A stretch of DNA of 49,002 bases from Carboxydothermus pertinax (GTDB taxonomy: Bacteria; Bacillota; Z-2901; Carboxydothermales; Carboxydothermaceae). The stretch spans positions 46,443 through 95,444 of the forward strand of contig NZ_BDJK01000015.1 of the NCBI RefSeq assembly GCF_001950255.1. Reading direction: 5' to 3'. The translations under genes and the position numbers were made by a program. A model generated the notes under the pieces. It was not told where the DNA came from. It made no database searches and was given only the letters and a program-made list of their open reading frames with translations. Positions within the stretch are counted from its first letter, which is position 1; each line of letters begins with the position of its first letter. Below are positions 17,167-26,068 of this stretch, one piece after another.

Positions 17167-17814
17167 ATGTTGCACGAATTTTTAAAGCTTGAACTTTATC
17201 CCAACCTAGCGGTAAAAAAAAGTTTTCCTGCTCAGGTTCAGGAAGTTAAAGAACAAAGCTTCTTGATTCTTGGCCCTTTTGACCGGGGTACCCTACTTTT
17301 TCTTTATCCCGAGCAGGAAGTTTTAATTGAATATGTTGAGGAAGGGTGTCGTTACCAGTTTGCAACGCGTATTATCCGCAGATTGCAAAAGCCTTTTTTT
17401 GGCTATGAATTGTTGCTACCAACGCCGGAGAGCATTCACAGGATTCAACTGCGCCGTTTTGTTCGCCATAAAAAAGTCCTGGATGTTTGTTATGCGCTCT
17501 TGAATAACAATGGGGAGTTAAATTGGAAAAAAGCAAAGTCTGTAGACTTAAGTAGTGGCGGAATGAAAATAGCAACTTCTGAACTTTTGCCGGTTAATTC
17601 TTTACTTAAGTTACAGTTTTACGTTGAATTAAAAGGGAAAATTATTGAATTTTTATTAGATGGGGAGATTAAACGCGTAGAAAAGATACCGAGCGGTATT
17701 TATCATTATGGGATTGAGTTCAAAAATATTACCCGGCAGGAACAAGATACCCTCTTTGCTTATGTATTTCAAGAAATGCAGAAAAGTAGAAGAACTATGG
17801 CCGATGGGAAGTGA
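17167..17814 (+). CDS. PilZ-domain c-di-GMP-binding flagellar brake protein (YcgR/MotI-like)
   Basis: 215 residues with an N-terminal YcgR-like domain (about 1-95) and a C-terminal PilZ domain. The c-di-GMP motifs are seen as QLRRFVRHKK (RxxxR type) near residue 97 and DLSSGG near 125 (DxSxxG). In Bacillus and E. coli such proteins slow or clutch the motor when c-di-GMP is high. It lies between flhG and the sigma factor gene, so it is made with the motor itself. Confidence 0.88.
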   Translation: MLHEFLKLELYPNLAVKKSFPAQVQEVKEQSFLILGPFDRGTLLFLYPEQEVLIEYVEEGCRYQFATRIIRRLQKPFFGYELLLPTPESIHRIQLRRFVRHKKVLDVCYALLNNNGELNWKKAKSVDLSSGGMKIATSELLPVNSLLKLQFYVELKGKIIEFLLDGEIKRVEKIPSGIYHYGIEFKNITRQEQDTLFAYVFQEMQKSRRTMADGK

Positions 17815-18571
17815 GAGCTTGGATGTGGCCGTTTTATGGACCGAATACTTCCAGCATAAATCATTGCAACAGAGAAATGAATTGGTGGAGTATTATTTAC
17901 CGTTAGTCCGGAAAGTGGCGGCGGCAATGAGTTTAAAACTTCCTGCCCACCTCTACAGAGAAGACATTGAAGGTTACGGTATTATTGGCTTAATCGAAGC
18001 GGTAGAAACCTTTGACCAGAGCCGCGGTGTAAAGTTTGAATCGTATGCTTCCTTAAAGATTCGGGCAGCGATTATCGATGAATTGCGAAAACAGAACTTT
18101 TTGCCGCGCTCGGTGTGGGATAAGATAAAAAAAGTAACAACCAGCGAAGAAATGCTGATGAATACAAACATTGGTGAAGAGGTGCCGGCCGAAAAAATAG
18201 CAGAGCAGCTTGGAATAAGCGTCAGCGATGTTTTAAAAATAAAAACCTTGATGGCTTTAAAAAATCACCTATCTTTAGATGAGATGGTTGATCCGGAGAG
18301 TTCTCTTGACCGTTTTTCCCTGCTTGCGGATGATGAAAAATATTCGCCGGAAAATATGTATTTACAAAAAGTTGAATTTGAGGAACTGCGGGAAGCGATT
18401 AAACGGTTAAACGAAAGGGAACAACTGATTTTACAGTTATTTTATGTTGAAGAATTATCTTTAAAAGAAATCGCTGCCATACTGGATATCTCCGTGTCCC
18501 GGGTTTCCCAAATTGCTTCCAAAGCGTTAGAAAAGCTGCGGAAATTATTAAATGAAGGGGTTGGCGTTTAA
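17804..18571 (+). CDS. fliA: Flagellar/motility RNA polymerase sigma factor (FliA/SigD, sigma-28)
   Basis: About 255 residues. Start ATG 17804 (MGSESL) is chosen because the protein then begins just before region 1.2, as in SigD; Shine-Dalgarno is weak, and GTG 17825 or the far upstream ATG 17708 are alternatives. Region 2 is recognised by YGIIGLIEAVETFDQSRGVKFESYAS and region 4 by LNEREQLILQLFYVEELSLKEIAAILDIS. It directs RNA polymerase to late flagellar and chemotaxis promoters. Anti-sigma FlgM is not in this window. Confidence 0.93.
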   Translation: MGSESLDVAVLWTEYFQHKSLQQRNELVEYYLPLVRKVAAAMSLKLPAHLYREDIEGYGIIGLIEAVETFDQSRGVKFESYASLKIRAAIIDELRKQNFLPRSVWDKIKKVTTSEEMLMNTNIGEEVPAEKIAEQLGISVSDVLKIKTLMALKNHLSLDEMVDPESSLDRFSLLADDEKYSPENMYLQKVEFEELREAIKRLNEREQLILQLFYVEELSLKEIAAILDISVSRVSQIASKALEKLRKLLNEGVGV

Positions 18572-19305
18572 TGCTTAGGGGAATTTATATTTCTGCTACC
18601 GGCCTGAAAGCGGGCATTAAACAGTTGGACACGATTGCCAATAATATCGCCAACATCAATACCGTCGGGTATCGGGCCGATGAAGTGGTGAATTCTGGTT
18701 TTGAGGAAAAGGTTATTAATTATGCGGGTAGCGCTATTGGTAGCCTTGAGTACGGTGTTAATCCCGATTTAAATTATTTGGACTTTTCTTCTGGGAAGTT
18801 TGTCTCAACAGGTCGGAACTTAGATTTTGCCCTTTTCGGTAACGGTTTTTTTGTGGTGGAAACGCGGGGAGGTTTGAGATATACTCGGGCCGGGGACTTC
18901 CAGGTAAACAAAAATGGTTATCTATGCTTGCCTGACGGAAGTTTGCTTTTAGGAGAAAAAGGGCCTATAAAAATCGATGCGGAAGAGCTTTATGTAGAAA
19001 AAGACGGACGAATTTATAATAAGGAGCGTACCCGTTATTTTGGCCGTCTTAGGATTGCCGAACCTATAAACCCTGCTTTATTAGAAAAAGAAGGTCATAA
19101 TTTTTTTGTAACAGCCGCAAACAACTTACGTCCGGGAAATGCTTTGGTTTTACAGGGCTTTTTAGAACAAAGCAACGTTGACCCCAATCGAGAATATCCT
19201 GCGCTTTTAGAGAGCTTGCGGTATCTACAAAGCAACGTTCGGGGGCTTAAAGTACAGGATGAGCTGCTGAGCAAAGCGGTTAATGAACTTGGCAAAGTGA
19301 GATAA
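18571..19305 (+). CDS. flgF: Flagellar rod protein, FlgF/FlhO type
   Basis: 244 residues with the axial N-terminal motif LDTIANNIANINTVGYRADE, the central GNGFFVVETRGGLRYTRAGD, and the C-terminal FLEQSNVDPNREYPALLESL. The LLGEKGPI segment resembles FlgF rather than FlgG. Only one such gene is present here, whereas many genomes have a flgF-flgG pair, so the second may lie elsewhere. Its start overlaps the sigma-factor stop by one base. Confidence 0.85.
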   Translation: MLRGIYISATGLKAGIKQLDTIANNIANINTVGYRADEVVNSGFEEKVINYAGSAIGSLEYGVNPDLNYLDFSSGKFVSTGRNLDFALFGNGFFVVETRGGLRYTRAGDFQVNKNGYLCLPDGSLLLGEKGPIKIDAEELYVEKDGRIYNKERTRYFGRLRIAEPINPALLEKEGHNFFVTAANNLRPGNALVLQGFLEQSNVDPNREYPALLESLRYLQSNVRGLKVQDELLSKAVNELGKVR

Positions 19306-19317
19306 GTTAGGTAAAGA

Positions 19318-19809
19318 ATGAAAAGTACCATGGAACTACAAGTAGGAATTGCCGATTACAAGCTCGGCAGCAGTCCGGTTAAAATAGTAACCTATGGTTT
19401 GGGGTCGTGTGTTGGTGTAAGCTTTTTTGATCCGCGCTTAAAATTGGGGGCACTTTTACATGTAATGCTTCCGGACAGTTCGCAGTTTAGCGGGCAAATA
19501 AAACCGGAGAAATTTGCGGATACCGGGATTCCTTTGGTGGTAAGGGAAATGGAAAAGCATGGAACTAAAAAAAGCTCTTTAGAGGTAAAAATGGTAGGTG
19601 GCGCTCAGATGTTTTCTGGTCCCGGGGCGCAAACGATTATGAACATTGGTGAGCGCAACATTGCTATGTGTAAAAAGGTAATTAACCGACTTGGCCTTAA
19701 ACTTGTAGCAGAAGAAGTGGGTGGAAATAAGGGCCGGACGATGATATTAGATACCTCTACCGGAAATGTTACTGTAAAAATAATTGGAAATATAATAAAG
19801 GTGATTTAA
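19318..19809 (+). CDS. cheD: Chemoreceptor glutamine deamidase CheD
   Basis: 163 residues. The catalytic Cys lies in [14 protein letters not shown], and the His lies in [11 protein letters not shown], both diagnostic. CheD deamidates receptor glutamines and, in Bacillus, exchanges between receptors and CheC for adaptation. ATG 19318 is used; ATG 19330 is an alternative. The stop overlaps cheR by one base. cheC is two genes away, which fits the CheC-CheD partnership. Confidence 0.95.
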   Translation: MKSTMELQVGIADYKLGSSPVKIVTYGLGSCVGVSFFDPRLKLGALLHVMLPDSSQFSGQIKPEKFADTGIPLVVREMEKHGTKKSSLEVKMVGGAQMFSGPGAQTIMNIGERNIAMCKKVINRLGLKLVAEEVGGNKGRTMILDTSTGNVTVKIIGNIIKVI

Positions 19810-20573
19810 TGAATTTCGCGGAATTTAAACTCCAGGTATATAAAAGATATGGTTTGGATTTGAACCAGTATAAGGAAAACCAGGTGCAGAGGCGGCTCAC
19901 CCTTTTTTTAGAAAAATCTGGCCTTGGGGATTTTAACAATCTTCTTGTGGCTATGGACAAAGATGCCAAAATGTTTGAAAAATTTATTGATACTCTTACC
20001 ATAAATGTTACTGAATTTTTTCGAGATCCCAAAATTTTTTTTAAATTGTACGAAAAATACTTACCGGAATTGCGTGGGAAAACTTCGATAAAAATTTGGA
20101 GCGCTGGCTGTTCTACGGGAGCCGAGCCGTATTCTGTGGCAATCTTTTTAGAAGAATTAGGCTTGAAAAACTATAAACTGGATGCTACCGATTTGGACGA
20201 AAACATCTTAAAAGCTGCCAGGGAAGGAAAATTTGGCCAGGATGCTTTAAAAAATGTGCCTGAGCCCTGGCGCATTAAATATTTTGATAAAATAGGTGAC
20301 CAGTATCAGGTGAAATTAAATCTACGGCGCAAAGTAAATTTTAAGCAGCAAAATCTTTTAAAGGACAGCTTTGATCATGATTATAACGTGATTCTTTGTC
20401 GTAACGTTATCATTTATTTTACCAGGGAAGCTCAGGACAATTTATACCGCAAATTTTCCGATAGCTTGGTAGCAAAGGGGATCCTTTTTATTGGGGGGAG
20501 TGAAGTAATTTTTAATCCTGAAAAATACAGGTTAATGCGGATGGAACCGTGTTACTACAGGAAAATATTGTAA
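19809..20573 (+). CDS. cheR: Chemotaxis methyltransferase CheR
   Basis: 254 residues. The S-adenosylmethionine site is seen in KIWSAGCSTGAEPYSVAIFL, with later DATDLDENIL and VILCRNVIIYF, all conserved in CheR. The N-terminal helical domain contains TLTINVTEFFRDP. It methylates receptor glutamates for adaptation. CheB, the opposing methylesterase, is not in the window. Confidence 0.97.
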   Translation: MNFAEFKLQVYKRYGLDLNQYKENQVQRRLTLFLEKSGLGDFNNLLVAMDKDAKMFEKFIDTLTINVTEFFRDPKIFFKLYEKYLPELRGKTSIKIWSAGCSTGAEPYSVAIFLEELGLKNYKLDATDLDENILKAAREGKFGQDALKNVPEPWRIKYFDKIGDQYQVKLNLRRKVNFKQQNLLKDSFDHDYNVILCRNVIIYFTREAQDNLYRKFSDSLVAKGILFIGGSEVIFNPEKYRLMRMEPCYYRKIL

Positions 20574-20588
20574 GAAAGGAGGAGGTTG

Positions 20589-21191
20589 ATGGCTAATGAA
20601 AAGGATAATTTAAAACTGGATGCCCTAAAAGAAATAGGCAATATTGGCATAGCAAATGCGGCTACAGCCTTAGCGGAGTTTCTGGCGCGCAGGATTGACA
20701 TGGATGTGCCGGAGGCCGTGGTTATTAGTTTTGATGAAATTATCCAGCGTATTGGCAGTCCTGAAGAGCTGGTTTCCTGTATTTTCCTTGGCATCAAGGG
20801 AGATGCCCCGGGGGACATTCTTTTTATTTTTAATCAGGAAAGTACCAACAAGCTCTTAAAACTTTTAACCGGTGTTGAAGCCAGCGGTTATGAGCTGGAT
20901 GAATTTTCCGCTTCTGCCTTAAAAGAAATTTGCAACATCTTAGCCGGTTCTTTTGCGCAGGCTATTGGCAGTTTAACCGGGTTAAATTTTATATCGGAAG
21001 TACCGCTTTTTAGCTATGATATGCTGGCCGCAACCCTTACCACCGGGCTTATAGCCTCGGGAGTTTTTGATGAACAGGTTTTGGTAATAGATACCAATTT
21101 AATTGAAAAGGGTGAAAAAATCAAGGGTCATTTTTTCTATGTACCCAAACCAGGTTCATTGCAAAAAATTTTTTCAGCTTTAGGGATTTAA
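20589..21191 (+). CDS. cheC: CheY-P phosphatase CheC
   Basis: 200 residues from ATG 20589, well spaced from AAAGGAGGAGG (20576-20586). Both phosphatase half-sites of the CheC/FliY family (D/S-xxx-E-xx-N) are present: LDALKEIGNIG near the N-terminus and SALKEICNIL in the middle. CheC removes phosphate from CheY and binds CheD. It is encoded next to cheY. Confidence 0.93.
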   Translation: MANEKDNLKLDALKEIGNIGIANAATALAEFLARRIDMDVPEAVVISFDEIIQRIGSPEELVSCIFLGIKGDAPGDILFIFNQESTNKLLKLLTGVEASGYELDEFSASALKEICNILAGSFAQAIGSLTGLNFISEVPLFSYDMLAATLTTGLIASGVFDEQVLVIDTNLIEKGEKIKGHFFYVPKPGSLQKIFSALGI

Positions 21192-21214
21192 CTTAAAAAT
21201 CAGGAGGGAAAGGA

Positions 21215-21580
21215 ATGTCGGCAAAAGTGTTAATTGTGGATGATGCGGCTTTTATGCGGATGATGATTAAAAATATCCTGGTAAAAAACGGTTATGAGAT
21301 TGTGGGTGAGGCTGAAAATGGTGCTCAGGCTGTGGAAATGTACAAGCAGCTTAAGCCTGATGTCGTAACCATGGACATTACCATGCCTGAAATGGATGGT
21401 ATCCAGGCTGTCCGCGAAATTAAAAAAATTGATCCTAACGCCAAAATCATCATGTGTAGCGCTATGGGGCAGCAAGCCTTAGTTATGGAGGCAATTCAAG
21501 CCGGGGCGATGGATTTTATTGTAAAGCCTTTTCAGCAAGATCGAATTCTGCAAGCTTTTGAAAAAACTTTAAAGAGATAA
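21215..21580 (+). CDS. cheY: Chemotaxis response regulator CheY
   Basis: 121-residue single receiver domain. The acidic pair is in LIVDDAAFMR, the phosphoacceptor Asp in VVTMDITMPEMDG, the Ser/Thr switch in MCSAMG, and the Lys in IVKPF. No output domain is present. Phospho-CheY binds the N-termini of FliM and FliY, both encoded directly downstream. AGGAGGGAAAGG precedes the ATG. Confidence 0.96.
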   Translation: MSAKVLIVDDAAFMRMMIKNILVKNGYEIVGEAENGAQAVEMYKQLKPDVVTMDITMPEMDGIQAVREIKKIDPNAKIIMCSAMGQQALVMEAIQAGAMDFIVKPFQQDRILQAFEKTLKR

Positions 21581-21599
21581 GGCGAAAGGCGGGATTCAG

Positions 21600-22607
21600 T
21601 TGCCTGAGCTAAATGAGAGCAAAGAAGTTTTGTCCCAGGAGGAGATAGATTCTTTAATTGCGGCCCTGGCTTCCGGGAATATTGAAAAAATTACCCAAGA
21701 AAAAAAGGAAGAGGTGCGGTACCGAAAGTACGATTTTCGAAGACCCAATAAATTTTCCAAGGAAAACCTGCGGACTTTACACCTAATCCATGATAACTAT
21801 GCCCGGCTTATATCTAACTTTCTTACCGGGTATCTTCGCACAAACATATCGGTTAAGGTTGCCTCGGTAGACCAGGCCACGTATGAAGATTTTTTGGTTT
21901 CAGTGCCGACCCCGACTTTAATTACAACTTTTCGCCTGCATCCTTTAAAGGGAAGTATGGTGATGGAAACCAATCTACAATTTATTTTTCCCATTATCAG
22001 CCTTTTATTTGGTGGCAGCGGCGATATGCCGCCAGAGATACGGGAACTTACGGATATCGAACTAGCAGTGGTGAAAAAATTAAACTATCGTTTATTGGAA
22101 AATTTGACCCAGTCTTGGATGGACATTATCCAGGTAGAGCCAGAGATTGAATCGATGGAAAACAACCCGCGGCTTCACCAGGTTTTATCTCCTAACGAAA
22201 TAGTAGCAATAATAACCTTTACCACGGAAATCTTAAACAACAAAGGGCTTATAAACTTGTGCCTGCCCTTTGAAGTTCTTGACCCACTTTTAGCGAAGTT
22301 ATCTGCCAGTTACTGGTTTTCGCATGCAGCTGATGCGGACCGGGAAGCCTTTGCCCGGCATATGGAAAACTTTTTAGCTCAAAGCGAGCTTATGATTACT
22401 GCTGTTTTAGGCGAAACGGATCTTAGAGTGCGGGATTTTTTAAAGGTTGAGCCAGGAGATATTATTGTTTTAAATAAAAGGTTGGATGAAGAATTAGAGC
22501 TTTTGATTGAGGACCAAGCGTTATTTAAAGTTCAGCCTGGCCGTTTGGACGATAAGCTTTGCTGCCAGATTACCAGGATTACAGAAAGGGATGAAGCCGA
22601 TGGATAA
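21600..22607 (+). CDS. fliM: Flagellar motor switch protein FliM
   Basis: 335 residues from TTG 21600. The N-terminal CheY-P-binding motif is LSQEEIDSLIAAL. Next is the FliM middle domain (NLRTLHLIHDNYARLISNFL; GGSGDMPPEIRELTDIELAV) and a C-terminal SpoA domain (LRVRDFLKVEPGDIIVLNK). It links FliG to the FliN/FliY ring and sets rotation direction. Here it lies at the far end of the operon after cheY, not next to fliL. Confidence 0.97.
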   Translation: MPELNESKEVLSQEEIDSLIAALASGNIEKITQEKKEEVRYRKYDFRRPNKFSKENLRTLHLIHDNYARLISNFLTGYLRTNISVKVASVDQATYEDFLVSVPTPTLITTFRLHPLKGSMVMETNLQFIFPIISLLFGGSGDMPPEIRELTDIELAVVKKLNYRLLENLTQSWMDIIQVEPEIESMENNPRLHQVLSPNEIVAIITFTTEILNNKGLINLCLPFEVLDPLLAKLSASYWFSHAADADREAFARHMENFLAQSELMITAVLGETDLRVRDFLKVEPGDIIVLNKRLDEELELLIEDQALFKVQPGRLDDKLCCQITRITERDEADG

Positions 22608-23646
22608 CCAATTTTTAAGCCAAGAAGAGATTGATGCGCTACTTAAGGGAACTGTGGGCGAGTCCCAGGAAAGTGAAAGTCAAGGCAGTGCCGAGGTTTT
22701 AACGGCGGAAGAAAAAGATGCTTTAGGCGAAGTAGGAAATATTTCCATGGGCTCAGCGGCTACTTCCCTGTCTCAGCTGGTAGGGCGTAAAGTAACCATT
22801 ACCAGTCCAAGAGTGGAGGTTAGTAACGAAAAGGAGTTTTTTGCTAATTTTCTCGAGCCGTACATGGTTATTGAAGTAGAATTTACCGAAGGCCTTACTG
22901 GAAAAAATATTTTAATCATTAAAGAGCATGAAGTGGGAGTAATTGCCAATTTGATGATGGGGGGCGATGGTACCCAGACCGGGGAAATAACTGAACTAGA
23001 ACAAAGTGCAGCAAGAGAAGCTATGAACCAAATGATTGCCAGCAGTGCCACCGCCCTTTCGGAGATTTTCAAGCGTAAAATTAACATTTCCCCTCCAAAA
23101 TCGCAAATGGTAAATTCTCGGGAAAGGGATATTTACGAGCCCTTTGGCGGTAAGGAAATAGTAGTTATCTATTTTAAAATGCAAATTGAGGATTTAATTG
23201 ATACCGAAATAATGCAGATTATGGAGCCGGCAACTGCCAAAGAAGTGGCCAAAATGCTGTTAGATAAGCTTTATGGGGGTATGGAGCCCGAACCGACCGT
23301 TGAGTATCGTGAGTCGGTTAAAGAATCAAAAGAAAGGGTGGAAGGGAAAGATAAGCACGGGAACGAGGAGTACCTTAATTTGCCTTCCGATGAAAAATTA
23401 GAATTAATTTTAGATATTCCACTCAAAGTGGAAGTAGTGCTAGGACGCACTCGACGGCCAATTAAAGAAATTTTAAGCTTAGGGCCGGGGGCAATTATCG
23501 ACTTAGACCGGCTGTTGGATGAAGATGTAGAAGTTTTGGTAAACGGTACTCTTGTAGCGCGGGGAGAAATAGTGGTAGTAGGGGAGAATTTTGGCGTAAG
23601 AATAAACCAAATTCTTTCACCCAGGGAACGTTTAAGTAAAATTTAA
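22600..23646 (+). CDS. fliY: Motor switch protein and CheY-P phosphatase FliY
   Basis: 348 residues from ATG 22600, 9 bases after AAAGGG and overlapping the fliM stop; in-frame ATG 22591 is less well placed. Three parts are visible: a CheY-P-binding N-terminus (FLSQEEIDALLKG), a CheC-like domain with both phosphatase motifs (DALGEVGNIS and SAAREAMNQM), and a C-terminal FliN/SpoA domain (EVVLGRTRRPIKEILSLGPG). FliY is the Firmicutes FliN and dephosphorylates CheY at the motor. A c-di-GMP riboswitch follows 15 bases after its stop. Confidence 0.95.
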   Translation: MDNQFLSQEEIDALLKGTVGESQESESQGSAEVLTAEEKDALGEVGNISMGSAATSLSQLVGRKVTITSPRVEVSNEKEFFANFLEPYMVIEVEFTEGLTGKNILIIKEHEVGVIANLMMGGDGTQTGEITELEQSAAREAMNQMIASSATALSEIFKRKINISPPKSQMVNSRERDIYEPFGGKEIVVIYFKMQIEDLIDTEIMQIMEPATAKEVAKMLLDKLYGGMEPEPTVEYRESVKESKERVEGKDKHGNEEYLNLPSDEKLELILDIPLKVEVVLGRTRRPIKEILSLGPGAIIDLDRLLDEDVEVLVNGTLVARGEIVVVGENFGVRINQILSPRERLSKI

Positions 23647-23661
23647 AGGGAGAAAAAGTTA

Positions 23662-23738
23662 AAGGCAAACCCGGCGAAAGCCGGGGGCGCAAAGCTAAAG
23701 GGGCTAAAGCAGGTTGTCTGCCATGCTAGCCAGCTGCC
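23662..23738 (+). promoter_or_regulatory. Cyclic di-GMP-I (GEMM-I) riboswitch aptamer
   Basis: By eye the segment matches the GEMM-I consensus. A GGCAAACCCGG start is followed by the P2 hairpin with GAAA tetraloop (CCCGGC-GAAA-GCCGGG, about 23670-23685), then GCGCAAAGCTA. A second arm has GCAG/CTGC (23709 onward), and GCTAGCCAGCTGCC ends it, giving a GGCA/TGCC closing helix P1. A terminator follows at 23749-23774. The position between fliY and the DUF342 gene means c-di-GMP probably controls readthrough. Confidence 0.9.
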
Positions 23739-23748
23739 AAAGGATATA

Positions 23749-23774
23749 GACCTCCTCTGGCAGGAGGTTTTTTA
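23749..23774 (+). terminator. Rho-independent terminator of the c-di-GMP riboswitch
   Basis: Stem ACCTCC/GGAGGT (23750-23755 with 23763-23768), 7-base loop, then six T's. CTGCC of the aptamer P1 3' arm (23734-23738) can instead pair with GGCAG (23759-23763), which would interfere with this hairpin. On that model, ligand-stabilised P1 favours termination, an inferred off-switch. Confidence 0.85.
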
Positions 23775-23792
23775 ATTTCTCTTAAAAAAGGG

Positions 23793-25328
23793 GTGGGGGC
23801 GGTGACTGACTCCAGCACCGGAAGTTATTGGGAGGTAAAGGTTTCCAACAATAATCTGGAAGCGTATTTAAAATTTTCACCTCTTACGCAGACGGAGGAG
23901 GGAGCATTTCCTTCGCTGGAAGAGTTAAAAGAATTTTTAAAAGCAAAAGGAATAATTTATGGTATAATTGAAGAAAATTTACCTCTTGTTTTAGACCATC
24001 CGGGAGAATTTATTCTTGTTGCCCGGGGGATTGAGCCAGTGCCTCCAGTTCCTGATGAGTTGATCACCTACTTTGAAAGCGATGATGTCAAGTACTCCAT
24101 GGATAAGCTCGGGCACCGGGTATATTATTTTAAATCGCTTCCGCAAGTAACAAAAGGGCAGGTCTTAGCGGAAGTGAGAAGGGGAAAACCGGGGAAAAAT
24201 GGGGTTGATATTTTCGGTAAGCCAATAAAAGCCCCAGCGTATGTTCCGCTGAAATTAAAGGTGCATAAGGGAGCGGAGATAAAAGACGATAAAGTAATTG
24301 CGACTATAAATGGCTTACCGGTGCGTATAGGTAACGCTGGCTTTGATGTACAGAATTTACTTCAGTTAGATGGCGACCTTTTTTATAAAACTGGTAACTA
24401 CCAGTTTATTGGTAGTATCAAGGTTAACGGCAATGTCCGGGAAAATGTGTTAATTAAAGCTGAAGGGTCGGTCGAGGTTTTCGGTTCGGTAGAATCGGCC
24501 AAAATTTATGCTGGTGAGTCGTTTATCGCCCGGAAAAATATTATCAATTCGGAAATAACGGTCGGTCTAAGACCGATGTTAGCTTCAAAAGTAAATGCAG
24601 TCGTGAGCGACCTGGTTGAAAATTTAAACCCATTAATCCTTTTAATCGCTCAGCTTTTACCAAATCTCAAAGATACTCCGGTTACTTTATTTAGGATTTT
24701 ACAACTACTTTATAAAAAACCAGATGAGTTAAGATTACAGCTGGAAAAACTTAAAAAGGCTTACCAGAGATTAGTTGAGTGTAAGCCGGAAATGGAAGCA
24801 TTTTGGAGCGAAGGATTGGAAAAGGTTACTACAATTGAGAAAATTGTTAGTGCTTTGTTACGGACCATTTCCGAAACCGTACCGGCGCATATTTTACAGC
24901 AAAAAATAAATCTCTGGTGGCATGTTCTCACCGAAGGCGGTAAATATTTTCAAACGGAAGAAAAGATGTTTGCTTCTACTCCCTATAAGCTTACTGTGTA
25001 TTCCGGCCAGAACGCCAGATTTAACGTTTATGGAGATTTTATTTTAAACGGTAAATCCCTTTATCAGTGCGTGGTTAATGCTTCCGGAGTAGTTTTTGGT
25101 GAAAGCGGGACTTCAGTAGTAGGAGGAGTACTAACGGCTGGCAAAGCAGTGGCGCTTGATGAAGTGGGTGCACCTATTGGTACAGGGATGGAAATTATTG
25201 TTGGCAAAAACGGTACGGTTAAGCTTAAAAAAGTCTACCCTGGGGTTGTAGTAAAGATTGGTAGATTCCAAAAAATATTTAAAGAGACTGAATATCAAGT
25301 ATTTTTAACAGGAGAAAAGGATTTGTAA
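23793..25328 (+). CDS. FapA/DUF342 family polymer-forming protein
   Basis: 511 residues from GTG 23793 (GTG 23802 equally possible). The motif PGKNGVDIFGKPI near residue 135 and the repeated beta-strand pattern after it (GSIKVNGNVRENVLIKAEGSVEVFGSVESAKIYAG) identify the FapA (DUF342) family, with right-handed beta repeats at both ends and a helical insert (about 280-370). The biochemical role is unsettled. Homologues commonly lie beside flagellar genes in Clostridia. The upstream c-di-GMP riboswitch suggests a link to motility or surface lifestyle. Confidence 0.85.
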   Translation: MGAVTDSSTGSYWEVKVSNNNLEAYLKFSPLTQTEEGAFPSLEELKEFLKAKGIIYGIIEENLPLVLDHPGEFILVARGIEPVPPVPDELITYFESDDVKYSMDKLGHRVYYFKSLPQVTKGQVLAEVRRGKPGKNGVDIFGKPIKAPAYVPLKLKVHKGAEIKDDKVIATINGLPVRIGNAGFDVQNLLQLDGDLFYKTGNYQFIGSIKVNGNVRENVLIKAEGSVEVFGSVESAKIYAGESFIARKNIINSEITVGLRPMLASKVNAVVSDLVENLNPLILLIAQLLPNLKDTPVTLFRILQLLYKKPDELRLQLEKLKKAYQRLVECKPEMEAFWSEGLEKVTTIEKIVSALLRTISETVPAHILQQKINLWWHVLTEGGKYFQTEEKMFASTPYKLTVYSGQNARFNVYGDFILNGKSLYQCVVNASGVVFGESGTSVVGGVLTAGKAVALDEVGAPIGTGMEIIVGKNGTVKLKKVYPGVVVKIGRFQKIFKETEYQVFLTGEKDL

Positions 25329-25347
25329 AAGAAGTGGAGTGATAGCA

Positions 25348-26007
25348 TTGACGCAGGGTCTTTATGCCAAAACCATTCAATGTCCGCTTTGTGGCAGTGA
25401 ATATAAAACTTTGAAGGTGATGACTTCGGCGTTACGTCCGGCGGGCATGGATGCTGATTTATGTATGCGCTACACTGGATTAAACCCGCTTTATTACAAA
25501 GTTAATATTTGTCCCCAATGTTTTTATGCGTTTACCGAAGAATTTAAAGCGGTCCGGAAAAATGAACAGGAGGAATTAAAAAAAGAACTGGCCAAAAATC
25601 TTCTACCGGATAACTTTTGGGGGGAGAGGGATTTTACCTTAGCAGTAAAATCCTATGGCCAAGCTTTAAAATGTGCCTTATTTAAAAAAGAAAAAGATAG
25701 CACTTTAGGCCGTCTTTGCCATAATCTTGCCTGTGTGTATCGCCTAAATGGCGAGCAAGAAAATGAGGAAAAATATTTACGTTATGCTGTAAACTATTAT
25801 GAAAAAGCTTTTACCACCGAATTGAACTCAACCGAAAGCTTTACCTTAGCTTATTTAATTGCGGAATTAAGTCGAAGGTTAAAAGATTATGAAAAGGCAG
25901 CGAAATGGTTTAGTTATTTAATACAAAATAAAAATTTGTTACCCAAAAAATTAGTAAATTTAGTGCAGGAACAATGGCAGGTTTTGCGGGAAGAGAAAAA
26001 GATGTAA
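25348..26007 (+). CDS. DUF2225 protein: zinc ribbon plus TPR-like helices
   Basis: 219 residues from TTG 25348 (GTGGAGTG upstream); GTG 25339 is an alternative. Two CxxC pairs (CPLCGSEY at the N-terminus and NICPQCFYAF about 45 residues later) suggest a zinc site. The C-terminal half is helical with TPR-like pairs (LGRLCHNLACVYRLNGEQEN; YEKAAKWFSYLI). The family is often found in Firmicutes of this type; its function is unknown. It follows the DUF342 gene by 19 bases and probably shares its riboswitch. Confidence 0.8.
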   Translation: MTQGLYAKTIQCPLCGSEYKTLKVMTSALRPAGMDADLCMRYTGLNPLYYKVNICPQCFYAFTEEFKAVRKNEQEELKKELAKNLLPDNFWGERDFTLAVKSYGQALKCALFKKEKDSTLGRLCHNLACVYRLNGEQENEEKYLRYAVNYYEKAFTTELNSTESFTLAYLIAELSRRLKDYEKAAKWFSYLIQNKNLLPKKLVNLVQEQWQVLREEKKM

Positions 26008-26068
26008 TAATCCGGGCATGATTGAAATTGCCTAAAAATGTTAAACATTTAGAACCGGGGGGAAGAGT

